The notes under the pieces are model-generated. The model was not told the DNA's origin and searched no databases. It was given only the letters and a program-made list of their open reading frames with translations. DNA of 64,000 nucleotides, from assembly GCF_047663525.1 (NCBI RefSeq), contig NC_092592.1:26655001-26719000 (forward strand), read 5' to 3'. Made by a program: the position numbers and the translations under genes. Source of the DNA: Anas platyrhynchos (lineage: Eukaryota > Chordata > Aves > Anseriformes > Anatidae). Of this stretch, positions 38,301 through 49,399 are shown in pieces (position 1 is the stretch's first letter; each line of letters opens with the position of its first letter).

Positions 38301-41230
38301 CTCACTTCTGGCAAGAGACGCTTGGTTTCTTGTTGTGCTGGGTATTTTTCTTCTTCTCTCTCTCTCTCTTTTTTTTTTTTTTTTCCTTTCTTAATTTCAT
38401 TTCGACTTTTGGTGTTTGTTTTTATTGCGGCTCCACATTCCAGAAGGCAGTGTCCTGTTTGGGGACTGCCCTGCCCAGCGTCTCCTGGGGGATCCTTCTC
38501 CTTCTCCTTCTCCTTCTCCTTCTCCTTCTCCTTCTCCTTCTCCTTCTCCTTCTCCTTCTCCTTCTCCTTCTCCTTCTCCTTCTCCTTCTCCTTCTCCTTC
38601 TCCTTCTCCTTCTCCTTCTCCTTCTCCTTCTCCTTCTCCTTCTCCTTCTCCTTCTCCTTCTCCTTCTTCTCCTTCTCCTCGCATCTCTCCCCTTCATTTA
38701 CTTTCAGACTTGTTGGCCATGGGTTCTTTTCCCTGGGTTGCTCTTGCTGAGGTTCCCCTTGAGCTTTCACAGTGGCTGTGCCCTGCCAGCCCTCTTCCCT
38801 CGATGCTGCTGGTCTGTGACCAGGCATTGAGTCCTTTGAGGAGCCCTATATCCCAGGCATCCACCCAGTGTTTAATCTGTAGCTATGATGAGCGTGGGCT
38901 CCACCTCCAGCTGTAGGTCTTGGTCAAATCTCTTGGACCTTTGTGCCTGAGAAGCAGGGACCACCAAATGCCTTGTTTCTGCTTCTTGCACTTTTGCAGT
39001 GGCAGCTTTCTGGGAACCCCATGAAGCTGACCTCCAGAAATGTCCTCACTTTCCATGCCCTTCACACCTCCCCCCTCACCACATCAGCACTCAGCTTCTG
39101 TAAAATGACTGGGGATTTGTCTCAATGGGGTTTGCCATCCCCGTGCTAATTCCTATTACAGCAACTTCACCACCTAAGGACAGGCACCCAAACACTGCTC
39201 CTGCCCCTCATTTCTGGAGACAGTGCATGCAGGACTGTCCCTTCCCCAGCGTGTGCTTGTTGTGACCCGTGGTCCCCAAAGAGAGGGGTGGGGGTGTCAC
39301 ACAGGACTGCTGCCATGTCTCCTTGCACTCTCCAAGGTGCTGCCTTGGCCTCTGACCACAGCGACAGGGCCCCTGGTCCCAGGCCACTGCTTCCTCCTTT
39401 TGGGCCCATGTGGGCTGTGGGCTGGGTTTTAGGAGCAGCAAAAGCGGGCCCGAGCAGGAGGGCTGTGTTCTTTGAATGTGGCTATGCCACTGCTGCAGGA
39501 CCAAGAGCTCACCTCGGCACCCTGCAGATCTTTCCTTCTTCACAGCTATTCTGATCCAGGAAGCTTTTTGTCCCACTGGAGGAGACATCAGTCTGCCTTT
39601 TCACCAAACCCATCAAAACTGTTCTGGGGTCTTTGCATACCTCACAGAAATGGCTTGTCCTCTCCAAATCCCCTGGCTGGATCTCCTAGCCTTCAGTTCC
39701 TCATCATCTGACAGCAAACAAGTCAGCAGGTTGGCCAGGCTCTTACATGGCAGGCCTGGAGTCCTGCTCCTGCCTGGTGCGGAGGTGAGCTGAGCGTTTG
39801 TCCTAACCCACAAGGCATGACCTGAAGAAATTCCCTCCATCCCTATAGGGAACAAACTTGTTTTGGTCCAACGCAGATAATGTGGCCTCCAGCCCTCCAT
39901 GTCACCCTCGGAGGGGGTTCTCTGTCAGCCCAAGGCAGAGTTTGGAACCTAGGTTTGCACAGCCTCAGGCTTGACACCTTGAAAGACAGGAGCACAGCTA
40001 TTGGAAACAGCTTCGGTGTTTCTTGATGTGCATAATGATAATGGAGCTGGAGAATGCATGTGGAGCAAGAAATGTCTCTCTTCTGATGATAAGCTCCTTC
40101 GGAAACTTCTAGCTAGATGGGAATTAAACCAAGGAAAGGGCAACCTTGTGACGCAAAGGGTGACCTCATGCAATGCAATGGAAGGACTCCAACTTCCATC
40201 ATTCCTTATCACTGCTGGCTGCCTAAGGTTTTGTAAGAATTCGGTACAACATATGGTGCCTCTGGATCTGAGCACATTACAGTGTTCCTTCGGCTCAGAA
40301 AATGGTCACAAAAAGACTGTTTTGTACCCCTGCCCTGTTTAGAGACTGGCCACATCTTATTTGATTCTTGTTCTCCCCTGCTATCCCCAGCTTTGCATTT
40401 CCCTGGCAGGTGAGTTGTTCTAGGAGAGGGAATATTGCATTCTTATTCCACTATATGACTTTAAAAATGCTCGTATGAAGATAAGGTAATTGTTAGGTAA
40501 GCTTCCTGCCTTCTGAATTGGATGTCAGGAGTTAGAATTGTGTAGAGACCTGTTCAAAGAGCCATGCTGAGTGAACTGCAGCTGTGATAGCTGCAGTGAG
40601 GATAGATAGGGCAAGGAAAAGCCTTCTTTGCTGTCTTTGTCAAGCCATAGTAAATGGAAGATGGGGGTCACCAGAACAGGATTTAGTCTTTTCTCAATAT
40701 TTAGTATTAAACACACCAGTAACAGCGTCATAACATAAATATTGTTGGGAGACATTTGTACTTTCTAGCAAGGGAGGGGTCGTAGTTGTAAGAGCTCAGC
40801 TGGTAGGCAGGTGATGGATGGAAGGGGTGGAAGGTGGTGTGAGCCTCTTAAAGTCAATGACTTGAACTTTCCGTGGGAGAAAAGGAGACCTGAGCAGAGG
40901 AGTTTGACTGGATTGGTGGATCCAAGGGGTTTGGACCCTTTTTTTGGGGTTGCTCATGCTGAGTGATGGTTGTGTGGCTGTCATGTTGGCTGGTTCTGAT
41001 CCAAGCGTCTGGTGAAAATGAAAGCTGAGGTTTGGCCATCTCCCTTTTTTCTTTCCCTTTTGCTGTAGACATTGTTCGCAGTGACATTGCCCTGGATAAG
41101 CAGAAAGGCTGTAAGATCGCCCAGCATCCTGACATAATGTTGGAGCTACAGAGGGAAAAGGCAGCTCAGATGCACTTGGTTTTGTTAAAGGAGCAGTTTT
41201 CAAACACATACAGCAACCTCACACTAACAG
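28804..41230 (+). CDS. HPSE2: HPSE2, heparanase-2, first three coding exons (3' part outside the window)
   Basis: Heparanase-2 is a secreted GH79-family relative of heparanase. It binds heparan sulfate tightly, is not known to cleave it, and can inhibit heparanase. In human, loss causes urofacial (Ochoa) syndrome. Coding segments seen: 28804-29063, 30063-30220, 41069-41230, joined in frame at GT-AG introns of 999 and 10,848 bp to give 193 full codons. Residues 1-31 contain a hydrophobic signal peptide; then come SSQAGDRR-like and ILLDVNTKSPVR, ENFLSLQLDPSIIHDGWLDF, RRLVTLARGL, KRTDFLQF, KSRGGPGPDYYLKNYED and KQKGCKIAQHPDIMLELQRE, all close to human HPSE2 as I recall. An in-frame TAG at 28732-28734 with no ATG before 28804 fixes the start. 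Human has an ATG about ten codons further upstream. The sequence after LTLT, starting with the exon containing NNYRTMHG in human, was not found before 64000. Confidence 0.93.
29064..30062 (+). other. HPSE2: HPSE2 intron 1
   Basis: A 999-bp intron with GT-AG ends. It contains A30 at 29300-29329, then a second CG-dense stretch with CGGCA repeats at 29697-29721 and GTGCC repeats at 29918-29948. No exon or RNA gene is seen. Confidence 0.8.
29300..29329 (+). repeat. A30 homopolymer in HPSE2 intron 1
   Basis: Thirty adenines in a row, sitting in otherwise GC-rich sequence 237 bp after exon 1. No AATAAA lies within 40 bases upstream. It is a mononucleotide microsatellite, possibly an old retroposon tail. 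Confidence 0.9.
30063..30220 (+). CDS. HPSE2: HPSE2 exon 2 (residues 87-140)
   Basis: 158 bp after acceptor CTCCCCAG and ending one base into an Asp codon at donor GTGAGC. It encodes LVTLARGLAPAFLRFAGKR and the PGPDYYLKNYED end. Heparanases normally have RFGG where this gene has RFAG (residue 106). Confidence 0.93.
30221..37440 (+). other. HPSE2: HPSE2 intron 2, left part
   Basis: The first 600 bp continue the CpG island, with GTGCC repeats at 30373-30397. From about 31 to 37.4 kb the sequence is unique-looking with small T and A runs. No exon, RNA gene or identifiable transposon was found. Confidence 0.6.
37460..37760 (+). mobile_element. Ancient CR1/L3-like LINE 3' fragment, sense
   Basis: The stretch with aaataacttgtggaactcat, preceded by agggagcatccagcggaatt and a run of aaacaaacaaa, follows the pattern of old amniote LINE 3' coding ends ('...caacctgtggaactccttgcca...'), which encode the last part of the reverse-transcriptase ORF. 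Divergence is high and the frame is broken. Borders are approximate. Confidence 0.45.
37800..38245. promoter_or_regulatory. Orphan CpG island inside HPSE2 intron 2
   Basis: A sharply bounded CG-dense block lies 3 kb before exon 3, far from any annotated promoter. It has a GGGCGGGGC box near 37911-37919, a GCC run at 38045-38070, GGCAC-type repeats at 38185-38222, and on the minus strand a strong splice donor GGCCAG followed by GTGAGC (GT at 37984-37983). These are the marks of an active promoter, either internal HPSE2 or antisense RNA. The open frames on both strands match no family I know. Confidence 0.5.
38494..38680. repeat. (CCTTCT)n hexanucleotide microsatellite
   Basis: About 29 almost perfect copies of a six-base pyrimidine unit run from 38494 to 38666, followed by a slightly disturbed end to 38680. 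The complementary strand is pure purine. This accounts for the Glu-Lys, Gly-Glu, Arg and Leu/Ser/Phe repeat open frames in this place. Such mirror-symmetric purine-pyrimidine tracts can form triplex (H-DNA). Confidence 0.97.
38700..41068 (+). other. HPSE2: HPSE2 intron 2, right part
   Basis: Unique-looking sequence from the hexamer repeat to exon 3. No exon, RNA gene or clear repeat was recognised. Short open frames lack any motif. Confidence 0.6.
41069..41230 (+). CDS. HPSE2: HPSE2 exon 3 (residues 140-193)
   Basis: 162 bp after acceptor TTTTGCTGTAG and before donor GTAAGG. It encodes DIVRSDIALDKQKGCK, QHPDIMLELQREKAAQ and KEQFSNTYSNLTLT. This corresponds to the region that is a cleaved linker in heparanase-1 and is retained in heparanase-2. 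An N-L-T glycosylation sequon is present at 189-191. Confidence 0.95.
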
Positions 41231-44200
41231 GTAAGGCTGCAAGACCAGCTCTGGAGCCAGGAGCTGTGGCTAGTTCTTGCTAACTCACAGGTGTGTTAAA
41301 ACCCTCGGGTGCTTCACCTCGGTACGAATCAGCATCTTGCTGGCTGCCTCCCTTTCTGATCACGATTACTGGGTTCTGGGAGGGAAAGGATCTGCAGGAA
41401 ATTATGGTGGACTCATAAGGCCTCTGCAGCTGGCACCTCTGCAGACACTCCCGATTTGGTGCCTCTGGACAGAAGGTTTTCCGCAGTCTGACCTAAGCAG
41501 AATACCACAGCACGTGAAGTGCTGGAGAAATCTCCCTGCTAACTGTTCGTGTCGGTGGGGCTGCAGCAATTACTAAATTTGGAGTCCTTTAAGCTGCAGC
41601 TGATTTTTTTATTTTTTTTTTCAGAGCATGCACTTTGTGTGAACCCAGTAAATATTAAAGAGCAAATATAAAGGGATAATGGCCCAGACAGAGCTGAGAG
41701 GATACTCTTTTTCTGGCAACTGTTTGTATTATCCAGGGAACACAATCTCAAAGGATGGAGGAGACTGCCACATTTTGGATACACATTTAATGGTGCTTGT
41801 AAAGGACTGATGTCTTCAGGCAGTGAGTGGGCAGAAGGATGGGATCCCAGCAGCCAGCAGTGTCCTTTCATAGCTGTTCTTATCACTACAGCTGGATGAG
41901 CCACAGACGATGAGAAGGAGGAAGAGGCTAATAAATCAAACACGATCCCCTTCCCCTCTCGCTGGGTCCTTTCCTGTGGAAGGCAGGGAGGCATCCCATT
42001 TTTACGGGAAGGAGGGCCCCGCGCTCCGGCCGGGGGGGTGCTGGCAGACCCCGTGGAGGCCCCCACAGCTGGCTGGGAGAGGCAAGCGGGTGCTGCGCAG
42101 CCTCGCATCCAGCCCCCAGCCCTAAGCCAGCACGGGTCCACGTCCTCCCCTGTCCCTGTGAGCCCTGGCACCCCTGGGGACATCGGCTGTGCCGACCTCT
42201 CAGGGACCCCCCGGGGGAGGGATGGCTGTACCGGGGCTGGCAGGGGGCTCAGCTCCGGGGGCTGGTGGGCACTGGGGCCAGGAGCGTGGCTGAATCGCAT
42301 CATTCCTGAAAGCCCAGCATTTAAATGGGATCCTCAGAGCCGTTTCTCATTCCCTGTAACGTAATCCACTTGGCTGTTTATTCCCAGTACAACTGCTGGA
42401 ATCAACATTGTCAGCTTTTCCCCTGACAACTTGCTTACTTTCCACTAAACAAACTTCCCTCGAGAAGAGAAGCTGCTCTCCCCTATCCTCCTTCCCTCCC
42501 TGCTTCAAAAGCTCTCAGGCATTGCTCACATACTTTACGGAACCTGCGGAGCAGAGGTGCTACCTGGTTATCAGCTCAGCTCTTAGCCTTTCCAAGTGTG
42601 TTTACAGGAGAGTTCACAAGGTTTTAGCTCCAACTCTCTAGGAGGGAGAGAACAATTTCGCTGTAATATTACCCAAAGAACTATTTTAATGTCCTTTAAC
42701 TCCCTTTGAATGTGAGCAGAGCAACTTCATAATTGTTATGAAGTTTAATCTTTTATTTCATAGACATAGTCTGAGAACACGGACTCTAGACAGCTAAGCA
42801 TAATATTTAACTGGAACTCTACTAACTTGTGTAAATATTTCCCTTCTCCGTGATGGATCTGGTGTTTGGGGTGGGCAGAGGGGGTTGTACATCTGTTGCA
42901 GAAGGGCATTACTTACCTTCAAAATTCAATCAGCCAGAGTTTGCTTAAGGACTTCTTTTTGTCCTGCACAACGTGTTTGTACGGTGCTGGAGGAAGTCCC
43001 CAGGTCGGTAGCAAGGTACACGAGAAGAGGTTCGGGAGCGAGGACACAGACCTGTTTTGGGAAGGGATGTTGAAGGGGATGAGTGAGCAGGGATGGAGCT
43101 TCTGGGGGATCCCTGAAGATGAGGGTTCTCCCCTGGAGGGCTGCGTCCAGGAGTCACTTGGTCTCATGCAGTGCATACACTGTGGGCAACCCTGAGCACC
43201 AGTGTCCAACCCAGAGCAAGGGAATATTCAGCCCCGAGCCTCTGTGTAAAAGGGGCTCCTGCTCCTGCTAGTTCCTGCCATTCTTCGGTTATACCAAAGG
43301 AATGCAAATGGAGTGTTGTGCCCAAAGTCATGTGAGAATACTTACTCCCATACCGCAAGCGTGGGCAAGTGGCATTGGCATCACACTTCCATGCAGTATC
43401 CCAATGTCTTTAAGAATGAAAGATCTTAGAATGGGAGGAGCATGATTCTGCAGTCCCCGGGGCACTGATGCAAAGCAGGGGCTTTTCCAAATACAGTCAC
43501 CAGTTGCACATAGTCCCCAGCGGGCTCCCTGTCCCAGCCACCAGGCAGGGTTGTGTCCTTGCAGCGGGAGTTGAGCTGCTCCCAGCAGCAGGTACGTCCG
43601 AGGTAAGAGGCTGTCTTAAAGCAAAATGTGCTTTTTGTGCTAAGACACAACTGAGACTGAGTGAAACCAGGCAGTCTTTCTGGCTCTTGTTCCTCTAGGA
43701 ACACATGTTGGACTCTGGCTTAGGCCACTTCAATTTCTCTGGACAAGTATGAGCTTTCCTCTGCTCCTGTCTGCAGGCTTTCTCTTGCATCTTGCATTTG
43801 TTTGCTGTACGTGATCTCTCCAGGCTTACCGAGCCTGCCTGCCTGAGATGAGTGATAGTCTTTGATCCATGACAGCGCTATTTAAATGCTGTATAACATT
43901 TTGAGGCTTATTAATCTTTGCTGCCTTCCCGTGCTGCTCAGAGATAGGTATCTCGTTTCACACGTCAGCATCTCCTGTGCTGCCAGGCCAGCCCGTGGTG
44001 GAGCAGGGAGGGTGCACAGAGTTGCCTGCCCTCTGGAAACCACTGCTTGCAGCTCAGCCCTTCCCTACAAACACCTCTCTGCTTCTGCCCAGCCGAGCTA
44101 ACCAGAGCAGGAGGTGTTTCTTTTATAGCCCCTATCAGCAGGAGTGCAAGTTGCAAGAGTCACAGCAGGCTCCCTTGCTTTGCAGCCCTCAGGAGAAAAG

Positions 44201-45740
44201 TCCAGGTCACAGTGAGGGGATTTTGGAGCCCTGGTGATGACCGCACAGCATTGTGCTGTTAGTGTGTGAGGTGTGAGGAACTGCCCCAGGGCAGGGAGAC
44301 TCAGTGCGTGCAGGTCTTAGTGGTGCTCTTGAGGGAGGAGTGGAGCAGTAGCAGGCAGAGCTTTGGCAGATTAAGCCTGAACCCCTCCATCTGTGGTGCC
44401 AGTTTGTGCTGGGCTGGTGTCCTGCATTTGTGCTTTGAAGAACTGGAGATCTGCCCTGTCTGCACCACACAGACTGGTTTCTGTACTGCGATTAAGTAAA
44501 GCCTGTTAAGCCTAATGGAAGAGGGAATTGCACGGCAGGTCAATAGACATATGTGAGAAACTGTCCCCTCCCGTATTTGCATGAAGTGTTAAGTGTAACT
44601 GAGCTTCCCAAGATACAGGGATGAACCATAAATAGTACACTTGCCTTCAGGAGTTCCCATCCTGAGGAAATAAATAGTGCCCCCCTCCTCATTCTGAACA
44701 GCAGAAAAGCGTCTCCTCCTTCTGCTCTGCCTTCTGGTCAAAGCTGCAAAGCAGATTATTCCCTGCACCAGGAGAACAGTGCTGACAGCTCTCCAGCCTG
44801 TCCTACCACCCCAAATCTGCATTGGGAAGACAGAAAAACAACCGCAGGGTGTGTGGTGGGAGCCCCCCACCCTGCCACATCATCGACACGGCCCCTAAAG
44901 GCAGGGAGCAAGAGAGGAGACAGAGACCCTCCCCAAGGTACACAGAGCTCCTGGCCCACCACACATGTTCCCACGCTACTGAGGGCTCTCACTGAGCCTC
45001 TTCCAGCCCCACTGAGAGAAATATGCCATATTTTATACCTCACTATGCCTTTATGATCTCCTGTGATGATGGTGAGAGCCCTGCTTGCTGCGGCAGGGAA
45101 TTGCATGGCTCAGGTCAAGCACCTGTGGCTTTTGTGTTTCCTGCACATGTGGGCCTCCCCTGGTGGCCGGCAGTTCTGTGATTCCTGCTGAGGGACGTTG
45201 CTTTGGGAGATGGGGGTCCTGGAGCAGGAGGTGTTGGCAGGGCCCACAGCCCTCCTGTGGGGTGCTGGGGGGGTGCTTTGGGGGCTGACATTGCAAGGGG
45301 CTGTGCAGGGAGTGGGGCAAGGGGCTGAAGGTGCTATAGGTGCCTGTCTGCCAGACAGAAAGGCTGCTCAGATTGTTTTTTGGTACAGTTTCCCCAGACA
45401 CATAGTCTTATCTCAATTTATAACCAGCTTCCATGGAGGACACCCTGTGGGGCTGGAGGGGGGGGTTGTGAGACTGGACCCAGGAGGGTCTCTGGGCTCC
45501 TTGCAGAGGTAAGTGCAGCTTTCTTCCCTTTTTGACACCTTATTTTGGACCAGCCTGAACATGATGTGATCCACACAGCAGCTCTGTGTATCAGCGCTGT
45601 TTTACAGGGTGCTGTGGCAGGGTGCTTGGTGCTGTGCTTGCTCCCCCTCTCCCACTTTCTGAGGCTTGGTAACAGGCTGGCTATCGACTTCGGATCAAGC
45701 TGCCTGCCCTCCTCTCCATCACAGACCATGATGGTGTACA
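41231..45740 (+). other. HPSE2: HPSE2 intron 3, first part
   Basis: No exon was found. A small GC-rich patch lies near 42.0-42.25 kb, without clear promoter motifs. The rest is ordinary intronic sequence. Confidence 0.55.
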
Positions 45741-45744
45741 CATT

Positions 45745-45880
45745 ATCCACAGCATCATATAAAATAGATCTGAAAAGGACCTCAAGAGGGCATCTTCTAG
45801 CCTTTTCCATGACAAATCAGCTGTACCTGGTTCTGCTCAGGGAAAGGTGTATAAGGAGAGGCAGTGTTTATCTGACCAGC
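45745..45880 (-). mobile_element. Degenerate CR1 3' fragment, reverse orientation
   Basis: The segment with aaaaggacctcaagaggg and catcttctagcc follows the reversed CR1 3' end ('...gaagggacct...agatcatctagtccaac...'). It is short and diverged. The CR1 assignment rests on this word pattern only. Confidence 0.4.
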
Positions 45881-46599
45881 CAATACTGTTGGAAAAGCAG
45901 ACAGACTTCTGGAGGCTCAAACCTTTTATCAGAGCTGACACAGGAAAAGCAACATTCAAAGCTAAATACACATTGAAAACATTTTTCTTGAGTTCATCTC
46001 ATTGATTAACGCAACTGGGGTACTGGTGGAGGAGTCATGCCAGCAAAAGGGAGGCAATGACATTGTTAGCTCCGATGGGGGAGAATATAATTGCCTTGAA
46101 ACAGAAAGATTTTCCAGGAGAAAGGGTCAGAAAAACTGTAATATGTCATAAAAGTGATATCTGTACTGGGGCTGTAGATAGTGACTGGCAGAGTCCCTTT
46201 TGAAGATGGCTTGCAGGTGTCTTCGGAGATGTCAGCATCAGAGCTGAGGGGGTGGTGCTGGCAAGCACACCACGAAAAACATTCTCTTGTAACCAAGTGG
46301 GTTTGTGCCTTTATCAGCTGTTTATATGAGCTCATTCTGAAATGAAGTGGCTGTTTGTTTTCTCTACACAGCTTTCCGAGGGCATTTGGTGTGTGGCTGA
46401 AATATATTGCGATCCCGGGCGTGTGTGTGTGAAGCCAGCAGGCTGCAGGGCTCGGTGGCAGGGCACCAGCATTGCGCTGGGTTCTGGGACATCCTCATTA
46501 ACAGACTTAACTGATGTGGCTTTTAATCTTAAGCCTCCTGCAACTGAGAGTCCATACCCTGCTGCAGCAGTCAGCTCTAGGATGTAATTATTTATATCA

Positions 46600-47700
46600 T
46601 TGTGTGGTTGAGGTTTCTAAAATCTCTTGCTTCGCTTTAGGCGCGTTACACCATGTCCTGTCCCTGTGGACAAGCAGAGCCGCATACAGTGCTCCTTTCC
46701 TCCTTGCAGAAATCTCTTGCATATTTGAGGCTTGTTATCATGTTTCCCCTAAGACTTTTGTTCTGCACGCTGAACGACTGCCTTTCTTCTGCTCTTTCCT
46801 CATGGCCATGTTATTTTCAATTTGAATGACACATGCATGGCTGATTCTGCCTCTTGAGGTCCCTTTCAGCGCTCTTTAAATTTTTTGTGGTTCTTGTTTG
46901 CTTGGTGTCCCTTGGGCTCTCTCCACTTGGTCTGGGCTTTTTTTGAAGTGTCTTGCCTTGAAATGAGCTGTGTTGTGCCGAGCTCTTTCTTGACTGAGAA
47001 GAGCCACAGGATTATTTAATGTCTTCTGCGTGACACTCCTGTCTGTGTGCCCCTGTACAATCGTGGATTTTATTGGCATGGTACTGCTTGTTCATGTCTG
47101 CATTTTTGTGTACAGTTTCCCAGCCAGTTGTGTGTTCCCCGTATGGAATTTCATCTAGACTCTATTTTCCTAATTTGCTAATTAAAACATTATACAGAAC
47201 TGAAGTTAAAGCTTCACTAAAGTAAAGGTATATAACATCTGTTGCCTCTATCTCACATATGAGACCCCTTTTCTATGTCAAAAAGAAAGCAGGTTGGCTT
47301 CACATGGCATGGCTATTACTTCCAGCCCTTTCTCGCAGATGGGTTGTTTGATGATTTGTTCCAAATTTTTTTTCCAGGAATTGAAGTAATGTTGACTGGC
47401 CTGCAATTTCCTTGATTTTTCAACCTGTTGAACATAGCCACTTATATTTGCCATTTTGCAGTGTTCTGAAACCTCATTTGTCTTCCTGAAATTTTCAAAG
47501 ATAGTTGCTGACGGACCTCAGGCCCATTTAGAAACATCACATTTAAGTAATCTTTCTTCTGCTCATTCTCTACTATAGCTCACAGTTGAACTCTGCTGCT
47601 TTTAATTGCGTTAACTCTGTGGTCTGTTATCATTTTGCGTGAAGTCTGAACCAACAAAAGCCCTGAAACATTTCAGCTTTTTCTCCGTGCACAGCTCTGC
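46600..47700 (-). mobile_element. Ancient CR1-like LINE remnant, antisense, reverse-transcriptase region
   Basis: The plus strand carries, in order, words that are the reverse complement of CR1-type reverse transcriptase. A TTTCATCTAGACT segment and a CTTCACTAAAGTAAAGGTAT segment (complement of the YLDFSKAFD motif) lie near 47150-47240. A GACTGGCCTGCAATTTCC segment (complement of the NYRPVS motif) lies at about 47395-47412, and a TTCAAAGATAGTTGC segment (complement of the SIIFE motif) near 47500. Many substitutions and stops show great age. Ends are approximate. Confidence 0.6.
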
Positions 47701-49399
47701 AAGTTGTTGGCTATTGTGAAATACCTTTCTTGTGTCCCAATTTATACCTCTCTGCTTCCTGAGACAGCTGCAAGCCACCCCCCTGGGACCACTGCCTTCT
47801 CTTACCCTAATTAGTGGTTTTACAACTCATTGTGTGCTGACGGTGTGTGTGTGTGAGAGAGGTCAGGAAGGTGAATCTCTTTTTCAGGTGACACTCTCTA
47901 GTCTGTTAAACAACACTTTGGCTTTCTCATTATCTGTTTTGGTTATTTCTTTTGTAACTGTGGGGAATGTGACTTCTTACAGCATATTTAGCATTTATTA
48001 AATTCGATTTACTATCCTATTTAACAAGCCTCATAAGAGAAAATATTTTATAAATTGTGTATCTCATAATGTAACTATAATTGTTGATTTTAATATGTAA
48101 TGTCATTACCAGAACCAGCTTTTTCTGGGTGCTGTGTGGAGAATAAAGAAAACACATAAACCTAACAGAAAACAGATTTCTGTGTGAAGGGGGGAGGGCT
48201 GACACGCACTAACAGCTTCAGGAGGGCTTGTGGCGTGTTCAGTGGCATAAAACCATCTATTAACCTTTTCTCCCTGCTCAGGAGGTGATGAACTCTTTGG
48301 TCTGTCTCTTCCCACTAATGTAGTTATCAAATGTCTCCTCGTTACCGTTCATGATCCTTGCTGTGAGCAGTTTCTTTTTGAACGCTTGGCTCTTTCGCTT
48401 TGTCCCCGTTCCCTTGTGCCCTCCCTTTGTACTCTCCCATACCAGTCTGATGCAGCTTCCACTTCTCCTCCGTGTGCTGCAGGTCGTTGGGGGTTTCTGA
48501 TTAGCTCTCATCATACCCCTCTTCCCCTCCCAAACTTGCATTTGTTGCCTTATCTGGCTGCATGTTTGCAGAATACCATCTTTCCTGAGCTCCCTTTTCC
48601 TTCAGCGTGCAATCCTGCTTGCCAGTCCTCGGAGCAAGCTGCAGCTCAGCTCACAACAGGCTGCTTTTATTCTTACTTTCCCTCCATTCCTAACGAGTAC
48701 AAACACCCTCATTCGGACTGCCTTTCTCACATTGCTTTCTACCTTCGTACTTTTGCTGGTTCTTTGTTGATCAGAAGCAAATCTCGAGGAGCCTCCTTTC
48801 TAGTGCTGTTCCTGTCTCCTCTCTCAATTTTTTCCTCGATGCATTCCAGGAACTTGATGCAAGACTGTGTCTGATGTCTTCCTTTCCCAGCAAATGTGTG
48901 GGCAGTTAAAGGTCCCTAATTACCAGCGGGTTCTGTATTTCAGATGCTCCCAATAAGCCCGTGCTTCTGATCTCCCTGATCGTGTAGCCTGAAGCAGACC
49001 CCCAGTGTGCCAGTGTCTGGGCTCCTTCCACTCTTATGTTACACAGAGTTTTTATACCTGCCCTCTGCGTGACTGAATTTCACCCCTGCTTTTTTTGCCG
49101 GGCCCCAGGCTCATCCAGGTCTTCTCATGGGATGTTTCTTGCTCCCTGTGCTGCTGATGGCTTCCCTCTCTGCCAGCCCTGGGCCCAGCTTTGGCTTCCA
49201 GCCACAGGATCCTGGGATCTTGCTTTGCCTCTCGCTGCCCCGTGCAGCGCCTACGTGCAGCACTCGGGGCACTCCTTCGCTTTTCTCTCTTCATAAGCAG
49301 AACAGATTTGGCTCCTCAAGCTCCGCTTTGCAAAACTCCAGTTGTAGCTCCTCCTTTGTCTTGTGGCCTTGCAGGACAGACTTTTCCATCCTGTCGATA
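47701..49399 (+). other. HPSE2: HPSE2 intron 3 between LINE remnants
   Basis: Nothing definite is seen. Short GT runs occur (near 47850). The sequence may be more decayed LINE material, but I cannot align it to any element. Confidence 0.4.

Noticed and set aside
37799..38827. A 342-codon minus-strand frame with long Lys-Glu repeats
   Set aside because: The repeats come from the hexanucleotide microsatellite, which is open in several frames on both strands, and the flanking parts are CpG-island sequence without motifs.
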